Assembly (NCBI GenBank): GCA_028871815.1
Contig: JAGWMJ010000001.1
Location: 520,715-584,714, forward strand
DNA from: Armatimonadota bacterium
Lineage (GTDB): Bacteria > Armatimonadota > Chthonomonadetes > Chthonomonadales > Chthonomonadaceae
DNA length: 64,000 nucleotides
Direction: 5' to 3'
Numbering within the stretch: the stretch's first letter is position 1; every line of letters begins with the position of its first letter. Of this stretch, positions 53,123 through 61,227 are shown piece after piece. A program made the position numbers and the translations under genes. The notes beneath the pieces were generated by a model. The model had not been told where the DNA came from and searched no databases. It was given only the letters and a program-made list of their open reading frames with translations.

Positions 53123-53647
53123 ATGATGCCTCTTGGCACTATCGTATCGCCGTTCGGAAGGCGTGGCGAAGTCAAGCTGTGGCCGGATACGGACTACCCG
53201 GAGCAGATGCTGAAACGACCAACCATTGCGCTGCGGCTGGCAAAAGGGCCGGTTTCGCAGTGGAAGGTTCAGCAGGCTCGAATGCACAAACGGTGCGTGG
53301 TGCTGAAGCTGGAGGGAATCGATTCGATCGACGACGCGGAGCGCCTGAGAAGCGCAGTTGCGCTCCAGGATGTGGGCGATGCCGCGCCATTGGGTGAAGA
53401 CGAGTACTACATCCACGACCTGGTCGGCTGCGAAGTGCTGACGCCTGGTGGCGCGCCGCTGGGAACCGTGACGGGTGTGCTGCGAACTCCCGCCAACGAT
53501 GTTTATGTGATACGCTCGCAGGAGACCGAATGGCTGCTGCCGGCAATTCGGCAGGCCGTGCGGAATGTGGATATAGCTGGAAAGCGCATAACGGCAACGC
53601 CAATGCCCGGTATCCTGCCCGAATCGTTGGCCGATGCTGCGCATTGA
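53123..53647 (+). CDS. rimM: Ribosome maturation factor RimM
   Basis: This 174-residue protein helps fold the 30S head domain by binding uS19. The N-terminal GTIVSPFGRRGEVKLWP and the PRC-barrel part (DEYYIHDLVGCEVLTPGG, then EWLLPAIRQAVRNVDI) are typical. Two adjacent ATGs (53123, 53126) are possible starts. It ends 14 bases into trmD, so the two are coupled. Confidence 0.94.
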   Translation: MMPLGTIVSPFGRRGEVKLWPDTDYPEQMLKRPTIALRLAKGPVSQWKVQQARMHKRCVVLKLEGIDSIDDAERLRSAVALQDVGDAAPLGEDEYYIHDLVGCEVLTPGGAPLGTVTGVLRTPANDVYVIRSQETEWLLPAIRQAVRNVDIAGKRITATPMPGILPESLADAAH

Positions 53648-54455
53648 TATCCTTACGGTGTTTCCGGTTCCGGTAACCGAGTTTCTGGATCACGGTATTG
53701 TGCGGAGGGCGGCGGAGCGGGGGCTGGTGGAACTGTGCGTCACGGATCTGCGTGACTTTACCGAAGACCGGCACCGATCGACGGACGACGTGCCATACGG
53801 TGGTGGCGGCGGCATGGTGATGAAGGTAGAGCCTATTGCGCGGGCGATGACCGCCGTAGGCGCCCGAAACCCGGAGCCGGGGATGCAGCGGCTGCTGACA
53901 GATCCGCGTGGTCTGCCGTTCGATCAGCCGATGGCGCGGCGGCTGGCACTGGAACAGAGGTTGGTGCTCGTATGCGGCCACTACGAAGGCGTGGATGACC
54001 GCGTCCGCAGGTACCTGGTGGATGACTCGGTTTCGGTGGGCGACTATGTGCTGACGGGTGGTGAGTTGCCGGCGCTGATCATCACGGATGCCGTCACCCG
54101 GCTGCAGCCGGAAGCATTGGGCGATAAGGATGCGCCCGACAAAGACAGTTTTGCGGATGGTCTGCTCGAGTATCCGCACTATACGCGGCCGGCCGAATAC
54201 TGTGGCTGGCGGGCGCCGGAGATGCTGCAGTGCGGCAACCATGCGGCCATTCAGCGATGGCGAAGATGGTGGCAGCTGCAGGATACACGCCGACTGAGGC
54301 CGGACCTGCTGGAGAAGGCGATTCTGACGAGCGAGGACCGCGAGTTGTTGGAGCTGCCCGAACCGGAAGCACCCGGCGAATGGCGGCAATCCGCTTCGCG
54401 CCGACACGATGAGGAGAACGACAATGCCGAAACTTACCACAATTCAGGAGATTGA
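53634..54455 (+). CDS. trmD: tRNA (guanine-N1-)-methyltransferase
   Basis: This 273-residue SPOUT enzyme makes m1G37 in tRNAs. The family motifs [28 protein letters not shown] and [17 protein letters not shown] (knot region) are all present. The last 35 residues are extra and polar, and overlap the rplS start by 32 bases in another frame. Confidence 0.97.
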   Translation: MLRIDILTVFPVPVTEFLDHGIVRRAAERGLVELCVTDLRDFTEDRHRSTDDVPYGGGGGMVMKVEPIARAMTAVGARNPEPGMQRLLTDPRGLPFDQPMARRLALEQRLVLVCGHYEGVDDRVRRYLVDDSVSVGDYVLTGGELPALIITDAVTRLQPEALGDKDAPDKDSFADGLLEYPHYTRPAEYCGWRAPEMLQCGNHAAIQRWRRWWQLQDTRRLRPDLLEKAILTSEDRELLELPEPEAPGEWRQSASRRHDEENDNAETYHNSGD

Positions 54456-54888
54456 GGAGGGTGAGAAGTCACGCTCCATCGATATCTGGGTCGAGACGGA
54501 AAACCGCCGCCGCGACGCCGAGGGCAAAGAGAAGAAGCGTACCGACGTGGAGCATACCGATGCTTCTGCGCGCGTCCCGATTCCGGGATTCCGAGCCGGC
54601 GATACCGTGAAGGTACACGCCAAGGTGGTGGAAGGCGATAAAGAGCGCGTTCAGGTTTTTGAAGGCGTGGTGATCGCCCGGAACAACGGCAGCGTGCGTG
54701 CCAGCTTTACAGTGCGCAAGGTTGCGCATGGGGTTGGCGCCGAGCGGACCTTTCTGCTCTTCTCGCCCCGTATTGAAAAGATAGAGGTTGTGCGGTTCGG
54801 CAAAGTGCGACGGGCCAAACTCTACTATCTGCGCGGCAAGGTCGGCAAGGCCACGCGCATCAAAGAGGACCGAAACCCAACGCGGTAA
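54424..54888 (+). CDS. rplS: 50S ribosomal protein bL19
   Basis: This 154-residue protein starts at ATG 54424 with GAGGAG seven bases upstream. The bL19 body is clear ([48 protein letters not shown]). The usual length is about 115; here a charged N-terminal extension of about 30 residues ([18 protein letters not shown]) is inserted before the body. The gene overlaps trmD. Confidence 0.95.
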   Translation: MPKLTTIQEIEEGEKSRSIDIWVETENRRRDAEGKEKKRTDVEHTDASARVPIPGFRAGDTVKVHAKVVEGDKERVQVFEGVVIARNNGSVRASFTVRKVAHGVGAERTFLLFSPRIEKIEVVRFGKVRRAKLYYLRGKVGKATRIKEDRNPTR

Positions 54889-54945
54889 CCGCGCTGGAAT
54901 CCTCCGCCCGGTGCGCTTCGGCGCAGAGGCACGCTTTCTGAGACT

Positions 54946-55752
54946 ATGACTCCCAACGATTCCGGAGCGGCCGAGCTCCTCGCCAATCTGAGCCCGAGTA
55001 TGGTGGTGCTCATCGCATTTGCGCTGACACTCGCCCGGATGGTGCTGTTGAGTTTCCGGGCGCCCGTCAAAGCCGGCGCTGCGTCGCAGCCGCTTCCTGC
55101 CGCCCGTACCGTCGCCGATATTCTGGAGTCGCTCATCGTGGCCGGCGTCCTGGTCTTTCTTATCGTCCGGCCGTTCTTTGTGCAGGCGTTTTACATTCCA
55201 TCGGAATCGATGGAGCCTACCTTGATGGGGCACGATGCCGGCGTAGATCCCGCCACGAACGAAGACTACCAGCACACCATTCACGACCATCTGTTCGTAG
55301 ACAAGCTGGCTTATCGCTTCCACCCGCCCCGCCGAGGCGATATCATCGTGTTTCTGGCGCCGAAACGGGCCGATATTGAAGACCAGAACAATGGCCTGCC
55401 CGAGAAGCAGAATGTGTTGATCAAGCGCCTGATCGGCATTCCCGGCGACACCATCCTGGTGAAGGACGGCGCTGTTTACCGCAACGGAAAGCGGCTTAAT
55501 GAGCCGTACATCAAGGAACCGATGAAACTGGATTCGCACGTGCCGTTTGGTTCGCCCGGTTCTCCGGGTGATCCCGCTATTGGCGTGCCTCCGGGGGCGG
55601 TACATCTGGCTCCCGGTGAGCTGTGGGTGATGGGCGATAACCGCAACAACAGCAGCGACAGCCGATATTGGGGCCCACTGCGCGAAACCAGAGTTATCGG
55701 CAGGGCGGACTGCATCTTTTGGCCACTCGACCGGATCCGAATCCTGCACTGA
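54946..55752 (+). CDS. lepB: Signal peptidase I
   Basis: This 268-residue membrane Ser/Lys peptidase removes signal peptides of exported proteins. It has two N-terminal membrane helices (about 15-36 and 60-82), catalytic Ser88 in PSESMEPTL, Lys160 in LIKRLIGIPGD and GDNRNNSSDSRYWG. It is placed after rplS and before rnhB, the common order. Confidence 0.95.
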   Translation: MTPNDSGAAELLANLSPSMVVLIAFALTLARMVLLSFRAPVKAGAASQPLPAARTVADILESLIVAGVLVFLIVRPFFVQAFYIPSESMEPTLMGHDAGVDPATNEDYQHTIHDHLFVDKLAYRFHPPRRGDIIVFLAPKRADIEDQNNGLPEKQNVLIKRLIGIPGDTILVKDGAVYRNGKRLNEPYIKEPMKLDSHVPFGSPGSPGDPAIGVPPGAVHLAPGELWVMGDNRNNSSDSRYWGPLRETRVIGRADCIFWPLDRIRILH

Positions 55753-55790
55753 ACGGTTTTCAACGACAGGCACACCCGAGGAGACGCGCG

Positions 55791-56444
55791 ATTACAAGGT
55801 CCACGCCTGCCGGATGGGACCTGGAGCGCGATGCGATTGCTCACGGCGCGACCTGCGTTGCCGGCATCGATGAAGCGGGGCGCGGGGCATGGGCTGGGCC
55901 GGTTGCGGCTGCCTGTGTGGTGCTGCCGCTGGGAGTCGATCTTCCTGGCCTCACCGATTCCAAGCAGCTCACGCCCTCCCGGCGCGCCGAACTGGAACTC
56001 CGGATCGAGGACTGCGCCGTGGCGATCGGCTTTGCACTGGCCAGCCAGGCGGAGATCGATCGCCTTAACATCCTGCGCGCCACACACCTTGCGATGCGCC
56101 GCAGTTTCGAAATCGTGCGCTCGCTGGCCCCCGAAGCGTTCGGCCTCATCGACGGCCTGCCGGTACCGGGCTTTCCGGCGCCCTGCCGATCCGTGGTCCG
56201 CGGTGACTGCCTCAGCGCCTCCATTGCGGCCGCTTCGGTGATCGCCAAAGTCCGTCGCGACCGCATCATGGTTGATCTGCAGGGCCGGTACGGCCGGTTT
56301 GCATTTGCACGTCACAAAGGCTACGGTACTCAGCTGCACCGGAGCGAGCTGCAGCAGTTTGGTCCTTGCCCCGAACATCGGCTCTCGTATCGCCCCGTCG
56401 TGGAGGCGAGCATGGCGGTGATGGGCCGCTTGCATGGCGGGTAG
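55791..56444 (+). CDS. rnhB: Ribonuclease HII, probably with an ATT start codon
   Basis: This 217-residue enzyme removes ribonucleotides from DNA. The catalytic motif GIDEAGRG (Asp27, Glu28) and AASVIAKVRRDR are present. The homologous region begins shortly after ATT 55791, which has AGGAG seven bases upstream. The only in-frame ATG/GTG/TTG codons upstream lie inside lepB (TTG 55668 and one near 55716) and lack a good ribosome binding site. ATT is a known rare start (for example infC in E. coli). The end overlaps yraN by 11 bases. Confidence 0.9.
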   Translation: MTRSTPAGWDLERDAIAHGATCVAGIDEAGRGAWAGPVAAACVVLPLGVDLPGLTDSKQLTPSRRAELELRIEDCAVAIGFALASQAEIDRLNILRATHLAMRRSFEIVRSLAPEAFGLIDGLPVPGFPAPCRSVVRGDCLSASIAAASVIAKVRRDRIMVDLQGRYGRFAFARHKGYGTQLHRSELQQFGPCPEHRLSYRPVVEASMAVMGRLHGG

Positions 56445-56817
56445 CCGGCGGCTGGGAGAGTACGGCGAGGAGTGTGCGCGCCGTTACCTGGAGGGTTTGG
56501 GTTGGCGCCTGCTCGCTGTCAACTATGGCACACCGGTAGGCGAGGTGGACCTGGTGTTTGAGCGGTCACCGGCGCCGCACGCTGCGCTGGTGTTTGTTGA
56601 GGTGAAGACGCGGTCCGGCGAAAGCTTTGGCGACCCGGCAGAAGCTGTTACCGGCAGGAAGCAGGCCCGAATCGTGGCGGCCGCGCGTAGGTATCTGGCC
56701 GCGCACCCGGCGCGCGACGAGCCCGAGTCTCGATTTGACGTCGTAGAGGTCTACACGGTGCCCGGGAAGCCAACGCGAGTTCGGCACATCGCCGCCGCGT
56801 TTGGACCCATCGATTGA
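56434..56817 (+). CDS. yraN: YraN (UPF0102) family nuclease-like protein
   Basis: This 127-residue protein has the PD-(D/E)XK pattern of the family: RLGEYGEECARRYL, then GEVDLVF and VFVEVKTRSG. It is thought to be a Holliday-junction-resolvase-like endonuclease. It is the last gene of the ffh operon and overlaps rnhB. Confidence 0.92.
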   Translation: MAGSRRLGEYGEECARRYLEGLGWRLLAVNYGTPVGEVDLVFERSPAPHAALVFVEVKTRSGESFGDPAEAVTGRKQARIVAAARRYLAAHPARDEPESRFDVVEVYTVPGKPTRVRHIAAAFGPID

Positions 56818-56845
56818 GTCCGGGACGCAGTCTGTTCGGCGCCAC

Positions 56846-56889
56846 AAAAACAGCGCGGCGTCGGATGAGATTGTCATCCGACGCCGCGC
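56846..56889 (-). terminator. Intrinsic terminator for the minus-strand gene at 56946
   Basis: A perfect 16-bp stem (56853-56868 with 56874-56889, loop GATTG) is followed on the minus strand by a T-run (complement of AAAAA, 56846-56850). It ends the transcript of the small gene 56946-57140 and separates it from the convergent ffh operon. Confidence 0.8.
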
Positions 56890-56945
56890 CGATGTCAGTC
56901 AGAGCGTAAGGCCGAAACTACAGTATGATTAGGAAGTAGTGCTGT

Positions 56946-57140
56946 TTACGCCGCTGGCTTGTGGCCATTCTGACTGACGCTGCTCTCCTCGTTCTCCCCG
57001 GGCTCGTGCATCGAAGCAGAATGGGCATCAAACAGCGCCCTTCCTGCAAGTTCCGGCAGCACCACATTGAGCGGTACCTGCACGAAGACCCTCTGTCCGC
57101 TGCGTGGAAATACGAGCCCCACTCGAACAGGCGAGTTCAT
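56946..57140 (-). CDS. Small protein of unknown function with strong expression signals
   Basis: This 64-residue ORF has an excellent ribosome binding site (AGGAGGTGA, five bases before ATG), a TATAAT box 37-42 bases upstream of the start and a strong terminator after it. The product begins MNSPVRVGLVFPRSGQRVFV and ends in a polar, acidic tail; the front resembles a small beta-barrel (SH3/OB-like). No family is recognised. The control signals argue that it is a real, well expressed gene. Confidence 0.7.
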   Translation of the reverse strand: MNSPVRVGLVFPRSGQRVFVQVPLNVVLPELAGRALFDAHSASMHEPGENEESSVSQNGHKPAA

Positions 57141-57176
57141 TGCGTCACCTCCTCTCTATGAAGTTGTCCTCACATC

Positions 57177-57182
57177 ATTATA
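57177..57182 (-). promoter_or_regulatory. TATAAT -10 box of the small gene at 56946
   Basis: On the minus strand TATAAT lies 37-42 bases before the start codon. The -35 region is not a good match, so an activator or other sigma factor may be involved. Confidence 0.5.
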
Positions 57183-57249
57183 GACGAGCTCACGTCGCCA
57201 AATGTTGCCTCCCGCCAACAAGAGTGCAGGATGCGTGTTGAGAGAGTGT

Positions 57250-57771
57250 CTAAAGATTGCTGGAATCGGAGACGGACCGCTCGTGGGGCGAAACGTGCAG
57301 GCCGGTTGTGCACAGCCATGCGATGGCTCGCTGCACTTCGCCCAGCGGCCCGGTAAGCGCTATCTCCAGCCATCCGCCTTCTGCAGCGTCGAACGCTGCG
57401 CTCAGAATGTTTACAACTACACGGTGGTCACGCCCCAGCCGGCAGAGCACCGGTTCATCGCCCTGTCCGCGTGCAGCCATTTCGATCGCCACGTGCAGGG
57501 TCGCCACGCCCGTAGCCTGCTCCTCCGGAAGCGGGCCGCAGCGCTCGATGCTGCCCTTTTCCGGCAGCATTCCGCAATCGGCCAGGTACTGCCGGGCTTG
57601 ATCCAGCTCCTCCTGTGAGCCGTCAAATGAGGCCTCGCAAACCGCGGTTGCGCCGGTTATGTAGGCGCGCCGCAGGTTTGCAGCCACATGAAACTTGCGT
57701 GCCACCCTCCAAAGGATCGGCGCGCTCGAGTGCGGCGCTGCCGCTGCCAGAGTAAGATGCATAGTCGGCAT
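57250..57771 (-). CDS. Protein with two NIL-like domains
   Basis: The C-terminal part (about 105-165, VVVNILSAAFDAAEGGWLEI, then TGPLGEVQRAIAWLCTTGL) is a typical NIL domain, the small ligand-binding module found in methionine ABC transporter ATPases and sulfur-metabolism proteins. The N-terminal part (20-75, ARKFHVAANLRRAYITG) looks like a second, more diverged copy. It lies 16 bases after the MoaD/ThiS-like gene, in a cluster with threonine synthase. It probably senses or carries a sulfur metabolite. Confidence 0.75.
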   Translation of the reverse strand: MPTMHLTLAAAAPHSSAPILWRVARKFHVAANLRRAYITGATAVCEASFDGSQEELDQARQYLADCGMLPEKGSIERCGPLPEEQATGVATLHVAIEMAARGQGDEPVLCRLGRDHRVVVNILSAAFDAAEGGWLEIALTGPLGEVQRAIAWLCTTGLHVSPHERSVSDSSNL

Positions 57772-57787
57772 GGTTATTGAGCGCCGG

Positions 57788-58087
57788 TTACAGGTTCCGG
57801 GTGAGACAGCCCACGCCGCCGGCTATAGCCGGTACGATGGAGACGGTGTCGCCATCTTTCACCGGTGTCTCCTTGCCGGAGAGAAACCTTACATCCTGTT
57901 CGTTGAGGTAGATGTTGACGAACCGGCGCACCTCGCCCGCATCATCGGTTATGCGCGCGGCAATACCGGGATACTTGCCATCCAGGCTTGCAATAACACC
58001 GGAAATGGTGCCGGGCTCTGCAGACACCTCGGTATTATCCTCGGTGTATCTGCGCAGCGGCGTGGGTATCAATACGGTTACAGCCAT
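57788..58087 (-). CDS. MoaD/ThiS-like sulfur-carrier protein with a C-terminal extension
   Basis: This 99-residue ubiquitin-like protein has VLIPTPLRRYTEDN at the start and KDGDTVSIVPAIAGG near the end. Sulfur carriers normally stop at the GG, which is adenylated and thiocarboxylated. Here eight residues (VGCLTRNL) follow, so it would need trimming, as for some CysO-like proteins, or it is not a carrier. It directly follows threonine synthase (1 base apart). Confidence 0.8.
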   Translation of the reverse strand: MAVTVLIPTPLRRYTEDNTEVSAEPGTISGVIASLDGKYPGIAARITDDAGEVRRFVNIYLNEQDVRFLSGKETPVKDGDTVSIVPAIAGGVGCLTRNL

Positions 58088-58088
58088 T

Positions 58089-59369
58089 TCAGTTGCTCCT
58101 GCTGCCGGGCGCCGTTCCGGCGAGCGCGTGCTCTCGCGTGTCTGAGCTTAGCGCGGCATCCAGCGACTTGAGGTTAGGTTCAATCTGGCGCGGAGTGGCA
58201 AGACGCCCCTCCATGACTTCCTGCACTTTCAAGCCATTGCCTGTAATCGCCAGCACGACAACGTCATCTTCGTGGAAGCGATGCTGCTTCGCAAGTTTCC
58301 GCGCCACAGCCACGGTGACGCCTCCGGCGGTTTCGGTAAAGATCCCCTCGGTATGCGCCAGCAGTTCCATTCCCTCCACCACCTCATCGTCGGTCACGTC
58401 GTCGGCCCATCCGCCGCTCTTGCGGACCGTCTCGATAGCCAGCAGGCCATCGGCCGGATTGCCAATTGCGATGGACCGTGCGATAGTGGCTGGCTTCTGC
58501 GGTTTGAATACCTCCCAGCCGGCCTTTACGGCGGTGGTGATGGGCGAGCATCCGGTTGCCTGCGCGGCGTACATGCGGGTGTTCACCGTATTCTCAAGCA
58601 GTCCGAGCCTGGAGAACTCGTGGAGGCCCTTGTAGATCTTGCTGATCAGTGATCCGCCGGCGCACGGCGCCACAACGTGGTCGGGGGCGCGCCACCCAAG
58701 CTGCTCGGCAATTTCGTATCCGACGGTTTTCGAGCCATCACCATAGTAGGTACGCATGTTCACGTTGACGAAGGCCCAGGGATACCTGCCCACCGCTTCG
58801 GCGCACATGCGGTTCACGTCATCGTAGTTGCCGGCAACCGCAAAGAGCCTTGCGCCGTAAACCAGGGTTCCCAGTACTTTGCCGGCTTCCAGGTCGTTGG
58901 GAATGAAGATGTTGGCCTGGAAGCCGCCTTCTGCGGCATGCGCCGCTACGGAGTTTGCCAGATTCCCGGTGGAGGCGCAGGCAACCGTATCGAAGCCGAA
59001 TTCGTGGGCTTTCGTGAGCGCCACGGAAACCACACGGTCTTTGAAAGAGAGTGTGGGGTGATTGACGGCGTCGTTCTTTACGTAGAGGCGGCGCAATCCC
59101 AGCGACTCGCCGAGCCGGCGTGCGCGAACGAGCGGCGTAAAGCCAACGTGGCCGCCGACGAATGGCTCGCCTTCAACCGGCAGCAGCTGCTTGTAACGCC
59201 ACATTGAGCGTGGGCCGCACTCGATGGTCTGCCGAGTTACCCGTGGAGCGATCTCGGCCCAGTTCATCACCACTTCCAACGGCCCAAAGCAGTTGTCGCA
59301 AACGTGGTTCGGCGCCACCGGTGACTCTTCGCCACACTCGCGGCACTTGAGGGCTGATACTTTCACCAT
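58089..59369 (-). CDS. thrC: Threonine synthase
   Basis: This PLP enzyme turns O-phosphohomoserine into threonine. It has 426 residues from ATG 59369; a longer frame to 59561 includes the promoter and is rejected. An N-terminal zinc-ribbon-like segment (Cys9, Cys12, Cys24, Cys27) precedes the PLP lysine Lys110 in LSFKDRVV. CASTGNLANSVAAHAA and APCAGGSLISKIYKG bind the cofactor phosphate and substrate. The MoaD-like and NIL-domain genes follow, an arrangement seen in several phyla. Confidence 0.93.
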   Translation of the reverse strand: MVKVSALKCRECGEESPVAPNHVCDNCFGPLEVVMNWAEIAPRVTRQTIECGPRSMWRYKQLLPVEGEPFVGGHVGFTPLVRARRLGESLGLRRLYVKNDAVNHPTLSFKDRVVSVALTKAHEFGFDTVACASTGNLANSVAAHAAEGGFQANIFIPNDLEAGKVLGTLVYGARLFAVAGNYDDVNRMCAEAVGRYPWAFVNVNMRTYYGDGSKTVGYEIAEQLGWRAPDHVVAPCAGGSLISKIYKGLHEFSRLGLLENTVNTRMYAAQATGCSPITTAVKAGWEVFKPQKPATIARSIAIGNPADGLLAIETVRKSGGWADDVTDDEVVEGMELLAHTEGIFTETAGGVTVAVARKLAKQHRFHEDDVVVLAITGNGLKVQEVMEGRLATPRQIEPNLKSLDAALSSDTREHALAGTAPGSRSN

Positions 59370-59531
59370 CGCTCGCTCTGTAGCTCCATGCATCCGCCGA
59401 TAGACAAAACGCCTCTCACTCCGCGCTTTATGGCGCCGGACGAGGGGCGTTTGCGGCAGGATCTCGCTGCCCAGCCGGCGCCGGGCGAAAAGACGGCAGC
59501 GGGCGGCTGCCATGGTAACCGAACCACTCGA

Positions 59532-59561
59532 AGTGTACCCGGCAGCCGCCCGCAGTGTCAA
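59532..59561 (-). promoter_or_regulatory. Sigma-70 promoter for the thrC cluster
   Basis: On the minus strand TTGACA (59561-59556) and TACACT (59537-59532) are 18 bases apart. The start site would lie near 59525, leaving a leader of about 155 bases before thrC. I did not recognise a riboswitch in it. Confidence 0.6.
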
Positions 59562-59594
59562 CGAGCCGGCGGTCCCTACGGTCCCGCCTGCACT

Positions 59595-61070
59595 CTATTT
59601 TCCCTTCTTCTTGTCAGGCGACTTCCGCACGGGCGCGCGGAAGGGATTGCCCTTTGGCGCAACCTTGTGGCTGTTGATTGCCGCCGGGTGCGGTACGAAC
59701 CTTGAAGGCTGTGCCGGCGCGTGCCTTTGCTGGAAGGTGTGCGGAGTTACCGGCCGGGCCGGGCCACGTCCCTGGGCCTGGCCGAAGGGGTTACCCGGGT
59801 GCGCCACCGGATGCCCGAAGATCGGCGCGGGCGGCTGAAGCCGGAAGGGCGTCGAGTGTACGGGTTTCCCGGTACGGTGCTGCGGCACAAACGCCGGACG
59901 CGGTGGCGCGAACGAGTGAGCCACAGGCGCGCGGTGATTGGGCGTAACGGGTGAGCCCATGTTTCGGCCGAACGCATGACCGGGCGGAGTAAAGCCGGGC
60001 TGGCGCCCGAACGCATGACCGGGCGGAGTAAAGCCGGGCTGGCGCCCAAACGCATGACCTGGCGGCGTGAAGCCGGGCTGACGCCCGAAGGCATGACCGG
60101 GCGGCGTGAAGCTCGAACCGCCTGCGCGGCCGGGCGGTGCGAAGTGCCCATGAGCGGGGCCGCCCGACGGATGGCCAAACGATCCGCCCATGCTCGCCAT
60201 TGGTCTGTTCATCGAGTGGGGCAGCAGCTGGCTACCCGGGATCTGGCGATTGCCGATGTTCGCGCTGCGGTTCATCCCCATGTTTGCCATCACGGCGCCG
60301 GCCGGACCGCGACCGTTCATCGGCAGCATGCTGCCGTTCCGGCCGTTGTAGTAGCGGACGATCGAACTGGGTGGCGCGTACTGGTTAGGGCGGCCGCTGT
60401 GATGCTGGTTTTTCAGCAGGAGGTAGGCGCCGACGAGAACGGGAAGCGCGAGCCACCACAGGTTCTTGTTGCTGTGACTCTTTGGCTTGATGATGGTCGG
60501 CTGGTAAGTGGGTTGACTGTAGGGATCGTTATAGCCGGCAAGCTGCGACTGCCCCGAATACTGCGTGCCGGGATCCTGGTAGTACTGGGTGTTGGGATCG
60601 CCGACGTAGTTCCGGTAACTGTCGCCGCTGCTGGTCCGGATTATGCGGAAATACCGATTTCGGGAGGCGTCGTAACGCAACGGATAGTAGTGTCCGTTTG
60701 GTCCCGTGTATGCCGGGTAGAAATGGCCCTGGCTGTCTCGGGCTACGTGGTAGTAGTGCCCGTCATGATCGCGAAGGTACCATGCGCCTGAGTGCTGCAC
60801 CATGGTGAGCGTGCGATTGGTATCCACCACCTTTGCCGGCGCCGGCGGAAGGCTGGGCAAGACCGTGTAGGGCTGAAAAGCTTGACCGCCGGCGGCGCCT
60901 GCGGTGGTTGTTGGTGGCGCCCCAGCAGCCGGATTGGCAGGCGTGGCGGCCGGCGGCGCCGGAGCGGTGCTGGAAGGCGACGTTTTGCCGCAACCTGCCA
61001 GCAGAGCGAGCGCCAATCCTCCCAACGCAGCCGCAGCGGCAATTCGGGTTGAAGCAGGGCGGAATCTCAT
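59595..61070 (-). CDS. Repeat-rich lipoprotein
   Basis: This 491-residue protein has a lipoprotein signal ending LLAGC (Cys27). A Pro/Ala/Thr-rich linker (30-75) is followed by a Tyr/His-rich region with YHVARDSQGHFYPAYTGPNG (about 107-126). A short membrane segment (WWLALPVLVGAYLLL, near 205) comes next, then a long low-complexity tail rich in Gly, Pro, His, Phe and Arg. In the tail a 13-residue unit (FTPPGHAFGRQPG) is repeated four times. The basic C-terminus ends KSPDKKKGK. It is probably a surface or cell-envelope structural protein; the function is unknown. Confidence 0.7.
   Translation of the reverse strand: MRFRPASTRIAAAAALGGLALALLAGCGKTSPSSTAPAPPAATPANPAAGAPPTTTAGAAGGQAFQPYTVLPSLPPAPAKVVDTNRTLTMVQHSGAWYLRDHDGHYYHVARDSQGHFYPAYTGPNGHYYPLRYDASRNRYFRIIRTSSGDSYRNYVGDPNTQYYQDPGTQYSGQSQLAGYNDPYSQPTYQPTIIKPKSHSNKNLWWLALPVLVGAYLLLKNQHHSGRPNQYAPPSSIVRYYNGRNGSMLPMNGRGPAGAVMANMGMNRSANIGNRQIPGSQLLPHSMNRPMASMGGSFGHPSGGPAHGHFAPPGRAGGSSFTPPGHAFGRQPGFTPPGHAFGRQPGFTPPGHAFGRQPGFTPPGHAFGRNMGSPVTPNHRAPVAHSFAPPRPAFVPQHRTGKPVHSTPFRLQPPAPIFGHPVAHPGNPFGQAQGRGPARPVTPHTFQQRHAPAQPSRFVPHPAAINSHKVAPKGNPFRAPVRKSPDKKKGK
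59974..60110. repeat. Tandem 39-bp repeat coding for FTPPGHAFGRQPG units
   Basis: Three full 39-base units and a partial one lie within the lipoprotein gene. They differ by only a few bases each, so copy number is likely to vary between strains. Confidence 0.85.
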
Positions 61071-61227
61071 CTCGAGTTCTCCTTGGGCCGGGTCGGTGCC
61101 ATCGACCGGTTCGCGTGAGACGGCCTCGGCCTGCTTACGCGCGGCCGCACTCCGGGCCTATCCCTTGTAATACGAAGTATAGGCCCTATTGTTACACCTG
61201 GCGTTGTAAAATGTGCGCTTGGCCAGC

